Shown in pieces: positions 1 through 7,916 of a stretch of DNA of 9,259 nt (within the stretch, counting starts at the first letter, position 1; the number at the start of each line of letters is the position of its first letter). The notes below the pieces were generated by a model. That model was given only the letters and a program-made list of their open reading frames with translations, had not been told where the DNA came from and did no database searches. A program made the translations under genes and the position numbers. The stretch is taken from the NCBI GenBank assembly GCA_964462125.1, contig CAYWXT010000225.1, forward strand, positions 1 to 9,259, read 5' to 3'. The DNA comes from JAWLFY01 sp964462125 (lineage in GTDB: Bacteria > Planctomycetota > Planctomycetia > Pirellulales > Pirellulaceae).

Positions 1-1994
1 ACTTTGTGCTGGCTCGGCTCGAAGCGGAGGGGCTGCGGCCGGCTCCCGAGGCCGATCGCCTAGCCTTGGCCCGCCGAGTTTCGATCGATCTGACCGGCTT
101 GCCACCGACGTGGGAACAGGCCCGAGCCTTTGCCGATGACCCCCGCGAGGGTGCCTACGAGCGGTATGTCGATCGACTGCTCGCCGATCCGGCGTTCGGG
201 GAACGCTGGGCCCGCGTGTGGCTCGACCAGGCCCGCTATGCCGACTCCGCCGGCTATGCCGACGACCCGTCGCGGACGATCTGGGCCTACCGTGACTACG
301 TCATCCGTTCGCTGAACGAGAACAAGCCGTTCGATCAATTCACGCGGGAACAAATCGCAGGCGATCTCCTGGAGTCACCGACCGAGGAACAACGGGTCGC
401 CACCGCGTTCCATCGCAACACAATGACCAACAGCGAAGGGGGCACCAACGACGAGGAGTTCCGCAACGTCGCAGTGGTCGACCGCGTCAACACAACGATG
501 GCGGTTTGGATGGGAACGACGATGGCATGTGCCCAGTGTCACACCCACAAGTACGATCCGATCACGCAAGAAGAGTACTTTCAGTTCTTCGCTTTCTTCA
601 ACAACACGCGGGACAGTGACAAGAAAGACGAACGTCCGGTCCTGGAACTATGGTCGGACGCAGAGCGGGAACGACAGGCACAACAGAAACGCCAAGTCGC
701 AGAGTTGAAAGCCCAGGTCGCCGCACTCACCGAGCAAATCGGTGACGATCCGACTGCGGAGAAAGCGAAAGACGCTGAAGACCCCGACGACGCCGAGGAA
801 CCGGAGGAAGCCGAACCGGCAGCCGAGGATCCCGATCCGCTTCGCGAGGAGCTTGACCAGCTTCGCGACGCGTTGGCGCGTGCCGAGGAGCAACTGGCGG
901 AGATCGGGCCGATCACGACGGTGCCGATCATGCGCGAACTGCCGGAAGACCAGCGCCGCGAGACCCATGTTCAACTGCGCGGCAACTATTTATCGAAGGC
1001 TCAAGAGGTTTCCGCAGGGACACCGGCCGCGTTTCACCCGCTCCGGGAAGATTTACCGCGCAATCGGCTCGCGTTGGCCCACTGGTTGGTCGACGATGCG
1101 AATCCGCTGACCGCCCGCGTGATCGTCAATCGCCACTGGGAGCAGCTGTTCGGCAGCGGGATTGTGCTCAGCAGCGAAGAGTTCGGGGCACAGGGAGACC
1201 TGCCGTCGCATCCGCGGTTGCTTGACTGGTTAGCGGTCGATCTTCGCGAGCAGGGGTGGGATCTCAAGCGGCTGATTCGGCAAATCGTCCTCTCGGCGGC
1301 GTATCGGCAAAGTTCGGTCACGACGCCGGAAAAGCTGCGTGCGGATCCCGACAACCGCCTCATGTCGCGAGGCCCCCGGTTTCGAATCTCCGCCGAGATG
1401 GTGCGCGACCAGGCGCTGGCCGCCGGTGATCTGCTGAGCCGCAAGATGCATGGCCCGTCGGTGAAACCGCCACAGCCGTCAATGGGTTTGAAAGCCGCGT
1501 TCGGCTCCGCGACCGACTGGACGCCCAGCGAGGGCGGGGACCGCTATCGGCGCGGGCTGTACACGACTTGGCGGCGGTCGAGTCCCTACCCGTCGATGGC
1601 TACCTTCGATGCCCCCAGCCGCGAGGTCTGCACCGTCCGGCGGAACCGCACCAATACACCGCTGCAGGCGTTGGTGACGCTCAACGATCCGGTCTATGTC
1701 GAAGCGGCCCAGGCCCTCGCCGAGCGGATGCTTGAGGAAGGGGAGACGATCGACGACCGCATCGCCGCCGGATTTCGCCGCGCCCTGGTCCGCGATCCTT
1801 CCTCCCAGGAACGGAGCCGGCTCGGTCAACTGTACGAGGAGGCCCGCGAGCGATTCGCGGAGAATCCAGCCCAGGCGAAAGAACTCGTCGGTGAACACAG
1901 GCTCGACAAAGGGACGGACCCGATCGAGCGGGCGACATGGACGCTCGTCGCCAACGTCATTTTGAACCTCGACGAAATGTTCCTGAAACGTTAA
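1..1994 (+). CDS. DUF1549/DUF1553 (PSCyt2-PSD1) planctomycete protein, 5' partial
   Basis: The 3' part of a large planctomycete-specific protein of unknown biochemical role. The reading frame is open to the left edge. The first residues (FVLARLEAEGL, then LARRVSIDLTGLPPT) match the start of a DUF1549 domain, so the GTG at 6 is an internal valine and the true start lies upstream. Residue numbers count from that GTG. DUF1549 covers about 1-210 and contains a CxxCH haem-c-type motif (CAQCH, 175-179, followed by THKYDPITQEEYF). Residues 217-300 form a charged coiled-coil insertion with an Asp/Glu/Ala/Pro-rich core (about 252-278). DUF1553 follows from about 345 to the end, with SRGPRFRISAEMVRD, RRNRTNTPLQALVTLNDP and the usual ending LNLDEMFLKR. 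A cytochrome-like domain often precedes DUF1549 in this family and would be upstream of the window. The stop lies 15 nt before the DUF1501 start, so the two are surely co-transcribed. Family assignment is firm; function is unknown. Confidence 0.93.
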   Translation, partial: FVLARLEAEGLRPAPEADRLALARRVSIDLTGLPPTWEQARAFADDPREGAYERYVDRLLADPAFGERWARVWLDQARYADSAGYADDPSRTIWAYRDYVIRSLNENKPFDQFTREQIAGDLLESPTEEQRVATAFHRNTMTNSEGGTNDEEFRNVAVVDRVNTTMAVWMGTTMACAQCHTHKYDPITQEEYFQFFAFFNNTRDSDKKDERPVLELWSDAERERQAQQKRQVAELKAQVAALTEQIGDDPTAEKAKDAEDPDDAEEPEEAEPAAEDPDPLREELDQLRDALARAEEQLAEIGPITTVPIMRELPEDQRRETHVQLRGNYLSKAQEVSAGTPAAFHPLREDLPRNRLALAHWLVDDANPLTARVIVNRHWEQLFGSGIVLSSEEFGAQGDLPSHPRLLDWLAVDLREQGWDLKRLIRQIVLSAAYRQSSVTTPEKLRADPDNRLMSRGPRFRISAEMVRDQALAAGDLLSRKMHGPSVKPPQPSMGLKAAFGSATDWTPSEGGDRYRRGLYTTWRRSSPYPSMATFDAPSREVCTVRRNRTNTPLQALVTLNDPVYVEAAQALAERMLEEGETIDDRIAAGFRRALVRDPSSQERSRLGQLYEEARERFAENPAQAKELVGEHRLDKGTDPIERATWTLVANVILNLDEMFLKR

Positions 1995-2009
1995 GTGGAC
2001 AGGCCTTTC

Positions 2010-3476
<1,467 letters not shown>

Positions 3477-3572
3477 CTTGAGAGAAATGGACTTGATTTC
3501 GGTCGATTTTTCTTCCTAGGTTCACCGTCCGGCGCCGGACCCGCTTGCGCCGACCCGGTAGGAACGTAGGGA
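3477..3572 (+). other. Intergenic gap with palindrome, T-run and possible promoter
   Basis: This 96-nt gap separates the DUF1501 gene from the OmpA-like lipoprotein gene. A weak AT-rich stem (GAAAT 3484-3488 with ATTTC 3496-3500) followed by a T-rich run (3507-3514) could help end upstream transcription, but it lacks a GC-rich stem. A very poor sigma70-like pair (TTGATT 3493-3498 and TAGGTT 3517-3522, 18-nt spacer) sits just before the perfect palindrome at 3527-3540. AGGA at 3560-3563 is a possible ribosome binding site, nine bases from the ATG at 3573. Whether the lipoprotein gene has its own promoter cannot be decided by eye. Confidence 0.35.
3527..3540. repeat. Perfect 14-bp palindrome upstream of the OmpA-like gene
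   Basis: GTCCGGCGCCGGAC is identical to its own reverse complement, and the symmetry stops at both flanks (C on each side). It ends 32 nt before the start codon of the lipoprotein gene. It could be a binding site for a dimeric regulator or an RNA element. With no loop in the centre it is less likely to be an ordinary terminator stem. In GC-rich DNA some palindromes arise by chance. Confidence 0.5.
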
Positions 3573-4430
3573 ATGTTGCACACCGCTCGACCGATTCCAC
3601 TGACGCCCGCCAGGGCCGTGACGGTGGCCGCTGCGATGACGATCATGCTGTTGTCCGGTTGTTCCCAGAATCCTTACCTGGCCGGCCCCAGCGGCGCCCC
3701 CTGGCAAGGCCAACCGGTGGCAGCCGGCCCCGAGCAGGCGCAGCTCTCGGAGCTGAGCCGTCGCGTGCAACTACTGGATGACAACAACCGCCAGCTGACG
3801 ACGCAACTGGCGCAAAGCGAACAGCGATCGCAAGTATACCGCGATGAGCTCGAACTCGTCCGTCAGCAATTGGCGGATACAACCAAGCAATTCGAGGAAG
3901 CCAAGGTCGCCGCCAAGCAAGCCGAGAGCCAGGCCCGCAGCTTCCAGGCATCGACGCAGCTTCGCGGGGGGGCGTCGATCGAGCCGAATACGAACCTCTC
4001 CGCTCAGGCCAGCCAGTTGAACCTGGGAGGGATCCCTGTCCGTCGGGACGGCCAAAAGATCCGCATCGTGCTTTCCGCCGACCAACTGTTTCAGCCTGGA
4101 ACGGTGCAACCGTTGCCTCAGGCAGCCTCCATCCTGGACCCGGTCGCCGCGCAAATCCGCAACGTTTTTCCAAAGCAACGGTTGGCGATCGAAGCGTACA
4201 GTGACAACGCGCCGCTGTACGGAGGGCAGGTGGCCTCCAGCCAACAATTGACCGCGGCCCAGGCGTCTGCCGTCTATGAGCTGCTGAACCGCCGCGCCGG
4301 GTTTGCCCCGGAACAGCTTTTCACCGTCGCCCACGGCGCGAACAATCCGACGGAGTCCAACGAATCGGCTGCCGGCCGAGCGGCCAACCGGCGGATCGAA
4401 TTGGTGATCCACCCGGAATCGGTGCAGTAG
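3573..4430 (+). CDS. Lipoprotein with coiled coil and OmpA-like domain
   Basis: A 285-residue envelope protein. The N-terminus is a lipoprotein signal: Arg6 and Arg14, a hydrophobic stretch AVTVAAAMTIMLL, then lipobox LSGC with the lipidated cysteine at 30. A Gly/Pro-rich linker (about 32-52) is followed by a long heptad-like, Gln/Glu-rich coiled coil (about 55-125) and a second linker. The C-terminal domain (about 155-281) is OmpA-like: IEAYSDNAPL (207-215), TAAQASAVYELL, then NESAAGRAANRRIELV, with the conserved Asp211 and the Asn-Arg-Arg at 272-274 that in this family contact peptidoglycan diaminopimelate. It is likely anchored in a membrane and bound to peptidoglycan, with the coiled coil as a spacer or oligomerisation element. 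The OmpA-like fold is clear; the exact role (structural link, motility-like stator or secretion accessory) is open. Its stop lies 3 nt from the convergent UvrC-like gene. Confidence 0.88.
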   Translation: MLHTARPIPLTPARAVTVAAAMTIMLLSGCSQNPYLAGPSGAPWQGQPVAAGPEQAQLSELSRRVQLLDDNNRQLTTQLAQSEQRSQVYRDELELVRQQLADTTKQFEEAKVAAKQAESQARSFQASTQLRGGASIEPNTNLSAQASQLNLGGIPVRRDGQKIRIVLSADQLFQPGTVQPLPQAASILDPVAAQIRNVFPKQRLAIEAYSDNAPLYGGQVASSQQLTAAQASAVYELLNRRAGFAPEQLFTVAHGANNPTESNESAAGRAANRRIELVIHPESVQ

Positions 4431-4433
4431 CGG

Positions 4434-5627
4434 TCAGCTCGCCATTGCCGCCAGCGACTTTCGGTGATACTTGCGTCCCTCCTGCTCAGGGCTGAAGGTC
4501 CGCTCGAGCTCGTCCGGATGCTTCCGAAACCACGCGGCGATCAGCGCGAGGGTATGGGGGTTTTCCCCCGCCGGTCGCGTCGACGTGCCGTCCAGCGTGG
4601 CGGCCCAGCGGCGGAGGGTCGGCTTGAGGGCGGTGTAGTCCTCGGCGTTTCTCGGGGCCGTCGCCACCTCGGTCAGCTCCCCGCGGCGGATCAGGTACCA
4701 GATCCCGCAACCATCGTATCCCGAAGCGGCGTAGATGAAGGAATAGTCGCGGCGGGCGGCGGCGAACATGTCAAGCTTCCGCTGCACGTATTCCAAGGAT
4801 CGCAGGGTATCTCGGGCGCGACCGGCGAGTTCGTATTGCTGATTTGCCGCCGCGGCCAGCATTTGCTCCCGCACCGCCTCGATCGGCGCGACATTGGCCC
4901 CTTCTAAAAAGCGCGCCGCGGCGGTGACCTGCGCCTCGTACGCCTCGCGGCCACAAGCAGCGGCACAGGGCCCGAGACAGGTGCCGAGCTCGAGTCTCAG
5001 ACACCCCGGGCGATGCTCCAAATCAAATAGCTGCATTTGTTCAGCGAACTGAAACACCTGCTTCTGGCTGCAGTCGCGGAGCCGGAAGACTTTGTTCAGC
5101 GCGTCCACGGCGCGCCCCATCCGGCCGGCCCCGTGGAAAGGTCCTTCGACCGAGACGCAATCCGCCGGCGGAGTCCCGGCAAGGTAAAACGTCGCCGCTG
5201 GACGGCGGCCGAGGCACAGGAACACCGGGCGCTGCCGCTCCGGCATCCCCTGGACGTTGAAGCGGGGGGTCAGCCGGCGAATCAGGTATTGCTCGCGAAT
5301 CAATGCCGCGAAATCGCTCGGCTGGGTCTCCCAACGGATCGCCCGCGCCTGCTCGACAAGCCTCCCTCCCTTGTCATCAGCAGCACTATTGGAGAAGTAG
5401 CCGAGCAGCCGTGAGCGTAGCGACTTACTCTTGCCGACGTAAATCAAATCGCCCTGGCGATCGAGCATCCCATAGACCCCCGGAACCCGCGGGCAGGTCC
5501 TGGCAACCTGGTGACGTAGCGCGGCCCTTGTCTTGCCGCCAACCATCTCCAGCGGGCGCGTCGGATGGGGGTTGAAGGGATCTTCCCCAAAACCAACGCT
5601 CAGCCGCTGGCGCAGCATCGCCTCCAT
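4434..5627 (-). CDS. UvrC-like GIY-YIG protein lacking the C-terminal nuclease half
   Basis: A 397-residue protein that matches the N-terminal half of the excinuclease subunit UvrC. The GIY-YIG domain spans about 45-125: GVY (50-52), YVG (63-65), Arg71 in KSLRSRL, and Glu112 in REQYLIRRLTPRFN, which are the family's catalytic positions. A cysteine cluster follows (Cys186, Cys209, Cys217, Cys221), ending CLRLELGTCLGPC as in UvrC, where the equivalent cysteines bind an iron-sulphur cluster. A UvrB-binding UVR helical hairpin lies at about 249-281. The last ~100 residues show no RNase H-like nuclease or helix-hairpin-helix domain, so only the 3'-side incision module appears present, as in E. coli Cho, although Cho is shorter. 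The ATG at 5627 was chosen because GGGAGGG lies six bases upstream; a longer in-frame version begins at 5666. Probable role: UvrB-dependent DNA incision in repair, or a specialised paralogue. Confidence 0.88.
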   Translation of the reverse strand: MEAMLRQRLSVGFGEDPFNPHPTRPLEMVGGKTRAALRHQVARTCPRVPGVYGMLDRQGDLIYVGKSKSLRSRLLGYFSNSAADDKGGRLVEQARAIRWETQPSDFAALIREQYLIRRLTPRFNVQGMPERQRPVFLCLGRRPAATFYLAGTPPADCVSVEGPFHGAGRMGRAVDALNKVFRLRDCSQKQVFQFAEQMQLFDLEHRPGCLRLELGTCLGPCAAACGREAYEAQVTAAARFLEGANVAPIEAVREQMLAAAANQQYELAGRARDTLRSLEYVQRKLDMFAAARRDYSFIYAASGYDGCGIWYLIRRGELTEVATAPRNAEDYTALKPTLRRWAATLDGTSTRPAGENPHTLALIAAWFRKHPDELERTFSPEQEGRKYHRKSLAAMAS

Positions 5628-5633
5628 GCGTTT

Positions 5634-5640
5634 CCCTCCC
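5634..5640 (-). promoter_or_regulatory. Strong Shine-Dalgarno of the UvrC-like gene
   Basis: GGGAGGG on the minus strand, separated from the ATG at 5627 by six bases (AAACGC). It fixes the start at 5627 rather than 5666. Confidence 0.75.
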
Positions 5641-5704
5641 TGAACCCGAGGCCAACCCGAAACCAAGCGCCGCCCGGAACCGAGGCGGCTGCTAACAGCC
5701 AGCC

Positions 5705-5734
5705 ATTATGGGCGACATCGGTGGAATTCCCCAA
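5705..5734 (-). promoter_or_regulatory. Possible sigma70-like promoter of the UvrC-like gene
   Basis: On the minus strand, TTGGGG (5729-5734) and CATAAT (5705-5710) are separated by 18 bases. The -10 element matches the consensus in five of six positions; the -35 matches only in TTG. It sits in the 116-nt gap after the FabZ-like gene and would give a leader of about 70 nt containing a small hairpin (GGCTG 5687-5691, loop CTAA, CAGCC 5696-5700). Planctomycete promoter rules are loose, so this is tentative. Confidence 0.25.
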
Positions 5735-5743
5735 GACGAGAAT

Positions 5744-6265
5744 TCAGACAATCTTGCGAAGCTGGCTGGTGACCGCTTCGATCGGGATCGGGATCCCTCG
5801 CAAGACCCCTTCCAGCACCAGGCTGCCGTCGACGACTCCCTGAAACCGGGCCACGATCATCCGACCGCGACGGGCTTTCTCCAAGACAACCATCACGATC
5901 AAACGGTCGCCGGGAGTGACGACGCCACGGAAGCGGACTTCATCGACGCCACCGAAACCGACCATAGCGGCGCCGAGCAAGTCGTGCTTCTGGGTGAAAT
6001 AGCTGGAGAGCTGGGCGACCGCCTCGAGCATGATCACACCCGGCATCAGCGGCATCCCCGGCATGTGCCCGCGGACCCAAAACTCGTCGTCGGTGATCTC
6101 CTTGTACGCCGCGCACGCGTTCCGGCCCAGGTCCTCATGGAGGATCGCGGTCAGCTGTTCCATCTCGTGCCGCTGAGGATTCAGCGCCCGAATTGCCTCG
6201 ATCTCGGCAATCGGTCGATCGAAATCCAACAACGCCAGGTCGATGATGAATTCACTATTCGCCAT
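5744..6265 (-). CDS. FabZ-like 3-hydroxyacyl-ACP dehydratase (hotdog fold)
   Basis: A 173-residue hotdog-fold protein of the FabZ/FabA type, which removes water from 3-hydroxyacyl-ACP in fatty acid elongation in the cytoplasm. The active-site segment is RGHMPGMPLMPGVIMLEAVAQ-like (about 65-85), with catalytic His67 and Glu81 in their usual context. The second conserved block is VDEVRFRGVVTPGDRLIVMVV (about 107-127), followed by the VDGSLVLEG strand. FabZ is usually near 150 residues; here the N-terminus is longer by roughly 20 (LDFDRPIAEIEAIRALNPQR). The ATG at 6265 has AAAGGGA at 6270-6276; an in-frame TTG at 6301 is less likely. Planctomycetes often carry several FabZ paralogues, and no acyl carrier protein or other fab gene is visible here, so the substrate (housekeeping or special lipid) is uncertain and no gene symbol is given. 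It lies 41 nt behind the 32-residue basic protein gene and is probably co-transcribed with it. Confidence 0.88.
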   Translation of the reverse strand: MANSEFIIDLALLDFDRPIAEIEAIRALNPQRHEMEQLTAILHEDLGRNACAAYKEITDDEFWVRGHMPGMPLMPGVIMLEAVAQLSSYFTQKHDLLGAAMVGFGGVDEVRFRGVVTPGDRLIVMVVLEKARRGRMIVARFQGVVDGSLVLEGVLRGIPIPIEAVTSQLRKIV

Positions 6266-6306
6266 CGGATCCCTTTCGCCACCGGGGAAACGGCCCGCCA
6301 AACGGA

Positions 6307-6405
6307 TCAGGTCTTGATCTTTTTCCGCTTGGCCTTGCGGGCCTTCGCGCTGGCGGGACGGCGTCCGTGGTTGGCTTTCTTGATCTTGTGATGTGGCTTG
6401 GCCAT
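6307..6405 (-). CDS. 32-residue, extremely basic small protein
   Basis: A short open frame of ATG, 32 sense codons in all, and TGA. The protein begins MAKPHHKIKKANHGRRP and continues with alternating Ala and Lys/Arg to a final KKIKT. It has ten Lys, four Arg, three His and no acidic residue, a composition seen in very small ribosomal or nucleic-acid-binding proteins. The start is only one base after the stop of the upstream metallopeptidase gene (ATGGACTGACATGGCC), which suggests translational coupling; the only ribosome binding hint is GGA five bases before the ATG. The FabZ-like gene follows after 41 nt. The clean reading frame, charge pattern and placement support a real gene. I do not recognise a named family with certainty: a ribosome-associated protein is the leading guess, and a nucleoid or RNA chaperone peptide is an alternative. 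Confidence 0.72.
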   Translation of the reverse strand: MAKPHHKIKKANHGRRPASAKARKAKRKKIKT

Positions 6406-6406
6406 G

Positions 6407-7720
6407 TCAGTCCATTCGGGAAGTCGCATGGGGGAAGTCGGCGATTGGAAGCAGAAAAACTAGCAGGTTTCTCGCTCCCTGGGTAGCCAAGCCCAACGGA
6501 TCTAGCGCCAGCGTTGGGTGCCCTGTCCCGCCCAGGGGGTCGCGGTGCGGTCGGTCCGTGGCCCCCCCCTGTTCCGGCTGGGGCTGAGCCGCCGAGTAGC
6601 GGCCGCTGTTCTTGATCGAAGGGGGGATCATGCTTTTCGGTACCGGCATCCGCTCGGTGGAAGGATTGTCCGTAGCATCCGCCTGGGCGACGCCCTCGGC
6701 TGCGTCGCTGCCATCCGATTCGGGTGACTTCGGAGTCTCACGGCCATCCCGGGTCCTGGCGTAGAAGCTGTCCGCCTCCAGGCTCGCCAGGCTCGTCGCC
6801 GGCGCCGGGGCAGGCCCTGGTTTTGGTGCTGAGCCCCCTGGTCCCCGTTGTGAATTCCCCTCTTGAGACCGCGAGGCGAGCTGATCGTCTTCCTCGCCCC
6901 GATCCTCGGAGTCGGGCGGGGGAAGCTTGGCAAATTTTTCCACCGCACCGCTGCCTTCAGAAACCCACGCCAGCCAGTATTCCTGAAGTTCCCCGAGCGA
7001 CTCGTACCCATAATGCTTGCGGACACTCTCGGTCCACGAGGATCGCTCCATGTAGTCGTGGAGGAACTCGATGAACTGCCGGGGGCCGCGCTGCCCGATC
7101 AAGAACTGGCATACGGAATAGCCTTGGGCGTACATCGGCAGTACATCGTTGGGGTACTCGGTCAGCAGGAACAGCTGGTTCATCGCAATCCCGCGGCGGC
7201 TGCGAAGAAATTCTCGCAGCTTCGCCTCATGCTTGGCACGCTCCGATTCGTGTTCCACCGTGCTGCAAATGCCCTCGTCGGCCCAGCGGGGGAGCGGCCG
7301 TCCGAAGTGCGTGGCGAGCACCGTGTGCGTCACCTCGTGCGGCAACACACTATCAAGGATCCGCTGCTGGGTACCCACCACCTCCATCACGAAGTTGCGG
7401 ACCGGAGACCGGTCGTACTGGGTTATCCCTTGGGCGGCCTTGTTGGGGCCGTCGATCACCTGGATTGGGCAGGGCTCGGGCCAGTTACCCAGCGGCTCGC
7501 CAAGCCAGTGAACCGCCAAGTCGCGGCGATAACGCTCAGCCGCTTCACCGACCCTCTGAGCCAGCTGCTGGGACGAAGCCTCAACCAGAAAATTCTGTGT
7601 ACGATAACCAGCTGCCGAAGCAGATTCCTGGGTCAGACAACAAGCCAATCCAATGATCAGGCTGGCCGAGACGCACCCGAAATACAAACGGGCACGATAC
7701 CAGAGAGAAGCGGCTTCCAT
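6407..7720 (-). CDS. Secreted HExxH zinc metallopeptidase-like protein
   Basis: A 437-residue exported protein. The N-terminus has Arg8 and Arg10, a hydrophobic core (about 11-30, LYFGCVSASLIIGLACCL) and a likely signal peptidase I site near SASA-A (33-37). The catalytic motif HEVTH (128-132) is followed 17 residues later by WADEG (146-150), whose Glu149 would be the third zinc ligand, giving a gluzincin-type site like the MA-clan/DUF1570-type proteins common in planctomycetes. A helical region with MYAQGYSVCQFLIGQRG follows. From about 262 the tail is low-complexity, rich in Pro, Gly, Ser, Asp and Glu, and ends in a short hydrophobic LLVFLLPIADF. I chose the ATG at 7720 because GGAG lies nine bases upstream; in-frame ATGs at 7735 and 7774 lack such a site. 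Substrate unknown; cell-wall or envelope proteolysis is a guess. Genes for a 32-residue protein and a FabZ-like enzyme follow closely. Confidence 0.82.
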   Translation of the reverse strand: MEAASLWYRARLYFGCVSASLIIGLACCLTQESASAAGYRTQNFLVEASSQQLAQRVGEAAERYRRDLAVHWLGEPLGNWPEPCPIQVIDGPNKAAQGITQYDRSPVRNFVMEVVGTQQRILDSVLPHEVTHTVLATHFGRPLPRWADEGICSTVEHESERAKHEAKLREFLRSRRGIAMNQLFLLTEYPNDVLPMYAQGYSVCQFLIGQRGPRQFIEFLHDYMERSSWTESVRKHYGYESLGELQEYWLAWVSEGSGAVEKFAKLPPPDSEDRGEEDDQLASRSQEGNSQRGPGGSAPKPGPAPAPATSLASLEADSFYARTRDGRETPKSPESDGSDAAEGVAQADATDNPSTERMPVPKSMIPPSIKNSGRYSAAQPQPEQGGATDRPHRDPLGGTGHPTLALDPLGLATQGARNLLVFLLPIADFPHATSRMD

Positions 7721-7916
7721 GCCGAGTGACTCCATCGCTTGGGTCAAGTGGATAGCGGGCAGCAATCCCGTCATGCGGGTGGAGACGGTGCCAATGCCCG
7801 GTGCGATGGTGGGAGTTTAGGGGAAGCCCGATCGCGCCCGATAGACGAGTTTCTCATTCAGTCGATCATCCGCCACACGTTCGAACAACGCCGTCCGCTC
7901 ACCCGGCGAATATCGC
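7721..7916. other. Gene-free gap between solute-binding protein and metallopeptidase genes
   Basis: The longest gene-free stretch of the window (196 nt). It must hold the metallopeptidase promoter if that gene is not read through from the solute-binding protein gene, but I see no convincing -35/-10 pair. It contains an 8-bp palindrome GTTCGAAC (7879-7886) and, at its right end, the second unit of an 18-bp imperfect tandem repeat. No GC-stem plus T-run terminator is visible. Confidence 0.4.

Noticed and set aside
581..931. Minus-strand Ser-rich open frame
   Set aside because: It is the antisense of the Asp/Glu/Ala-rich linker of the DUF1549/DUF1553 gene, where GAx/GCx codons read backwards as Ser and Ala.
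4393..4410. GGATC/GATCC stem near the end of the OmpA-like gene as terminator
   Set aside because: It is a five-pair stem inside coding sequence with an eight-base loop and no T-run.
5724..5745. Two GAATTC copies that could pair as a 6-bp stem at the end of the FabZ-like gene
   Set aside because: The stem is short and AT-rich, the loop is ten bases and there is no T-run after it, so a terminator call is not supported.
6266..6301. TTG at 6301 as a longer start for the FabZ-like gene
   Set aside because: ATG 6265 has AAAGGGA just upstream, and the added residues (AGRFPGGERDP) resemble no part of the family.
5708..6391. Plus-strand open frame (227 codons) opposite the FabZ-like and small basic genes
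   Set aside because: The minus strand shows the FabZ active-site block and a good ribosome binding site. The plus product is rich in His, Asp and Arg without domain signs.
6863..7729. Long plus-strand open frame (288 codons) opposite the metallopeptidase gene
   Set aside because: The minus strand here encodes a signal peptide, HEVTH and WADEG in the right order. The plus-strand product has no recognisable motif and is a typical antisense frame in GC-rich DNA.
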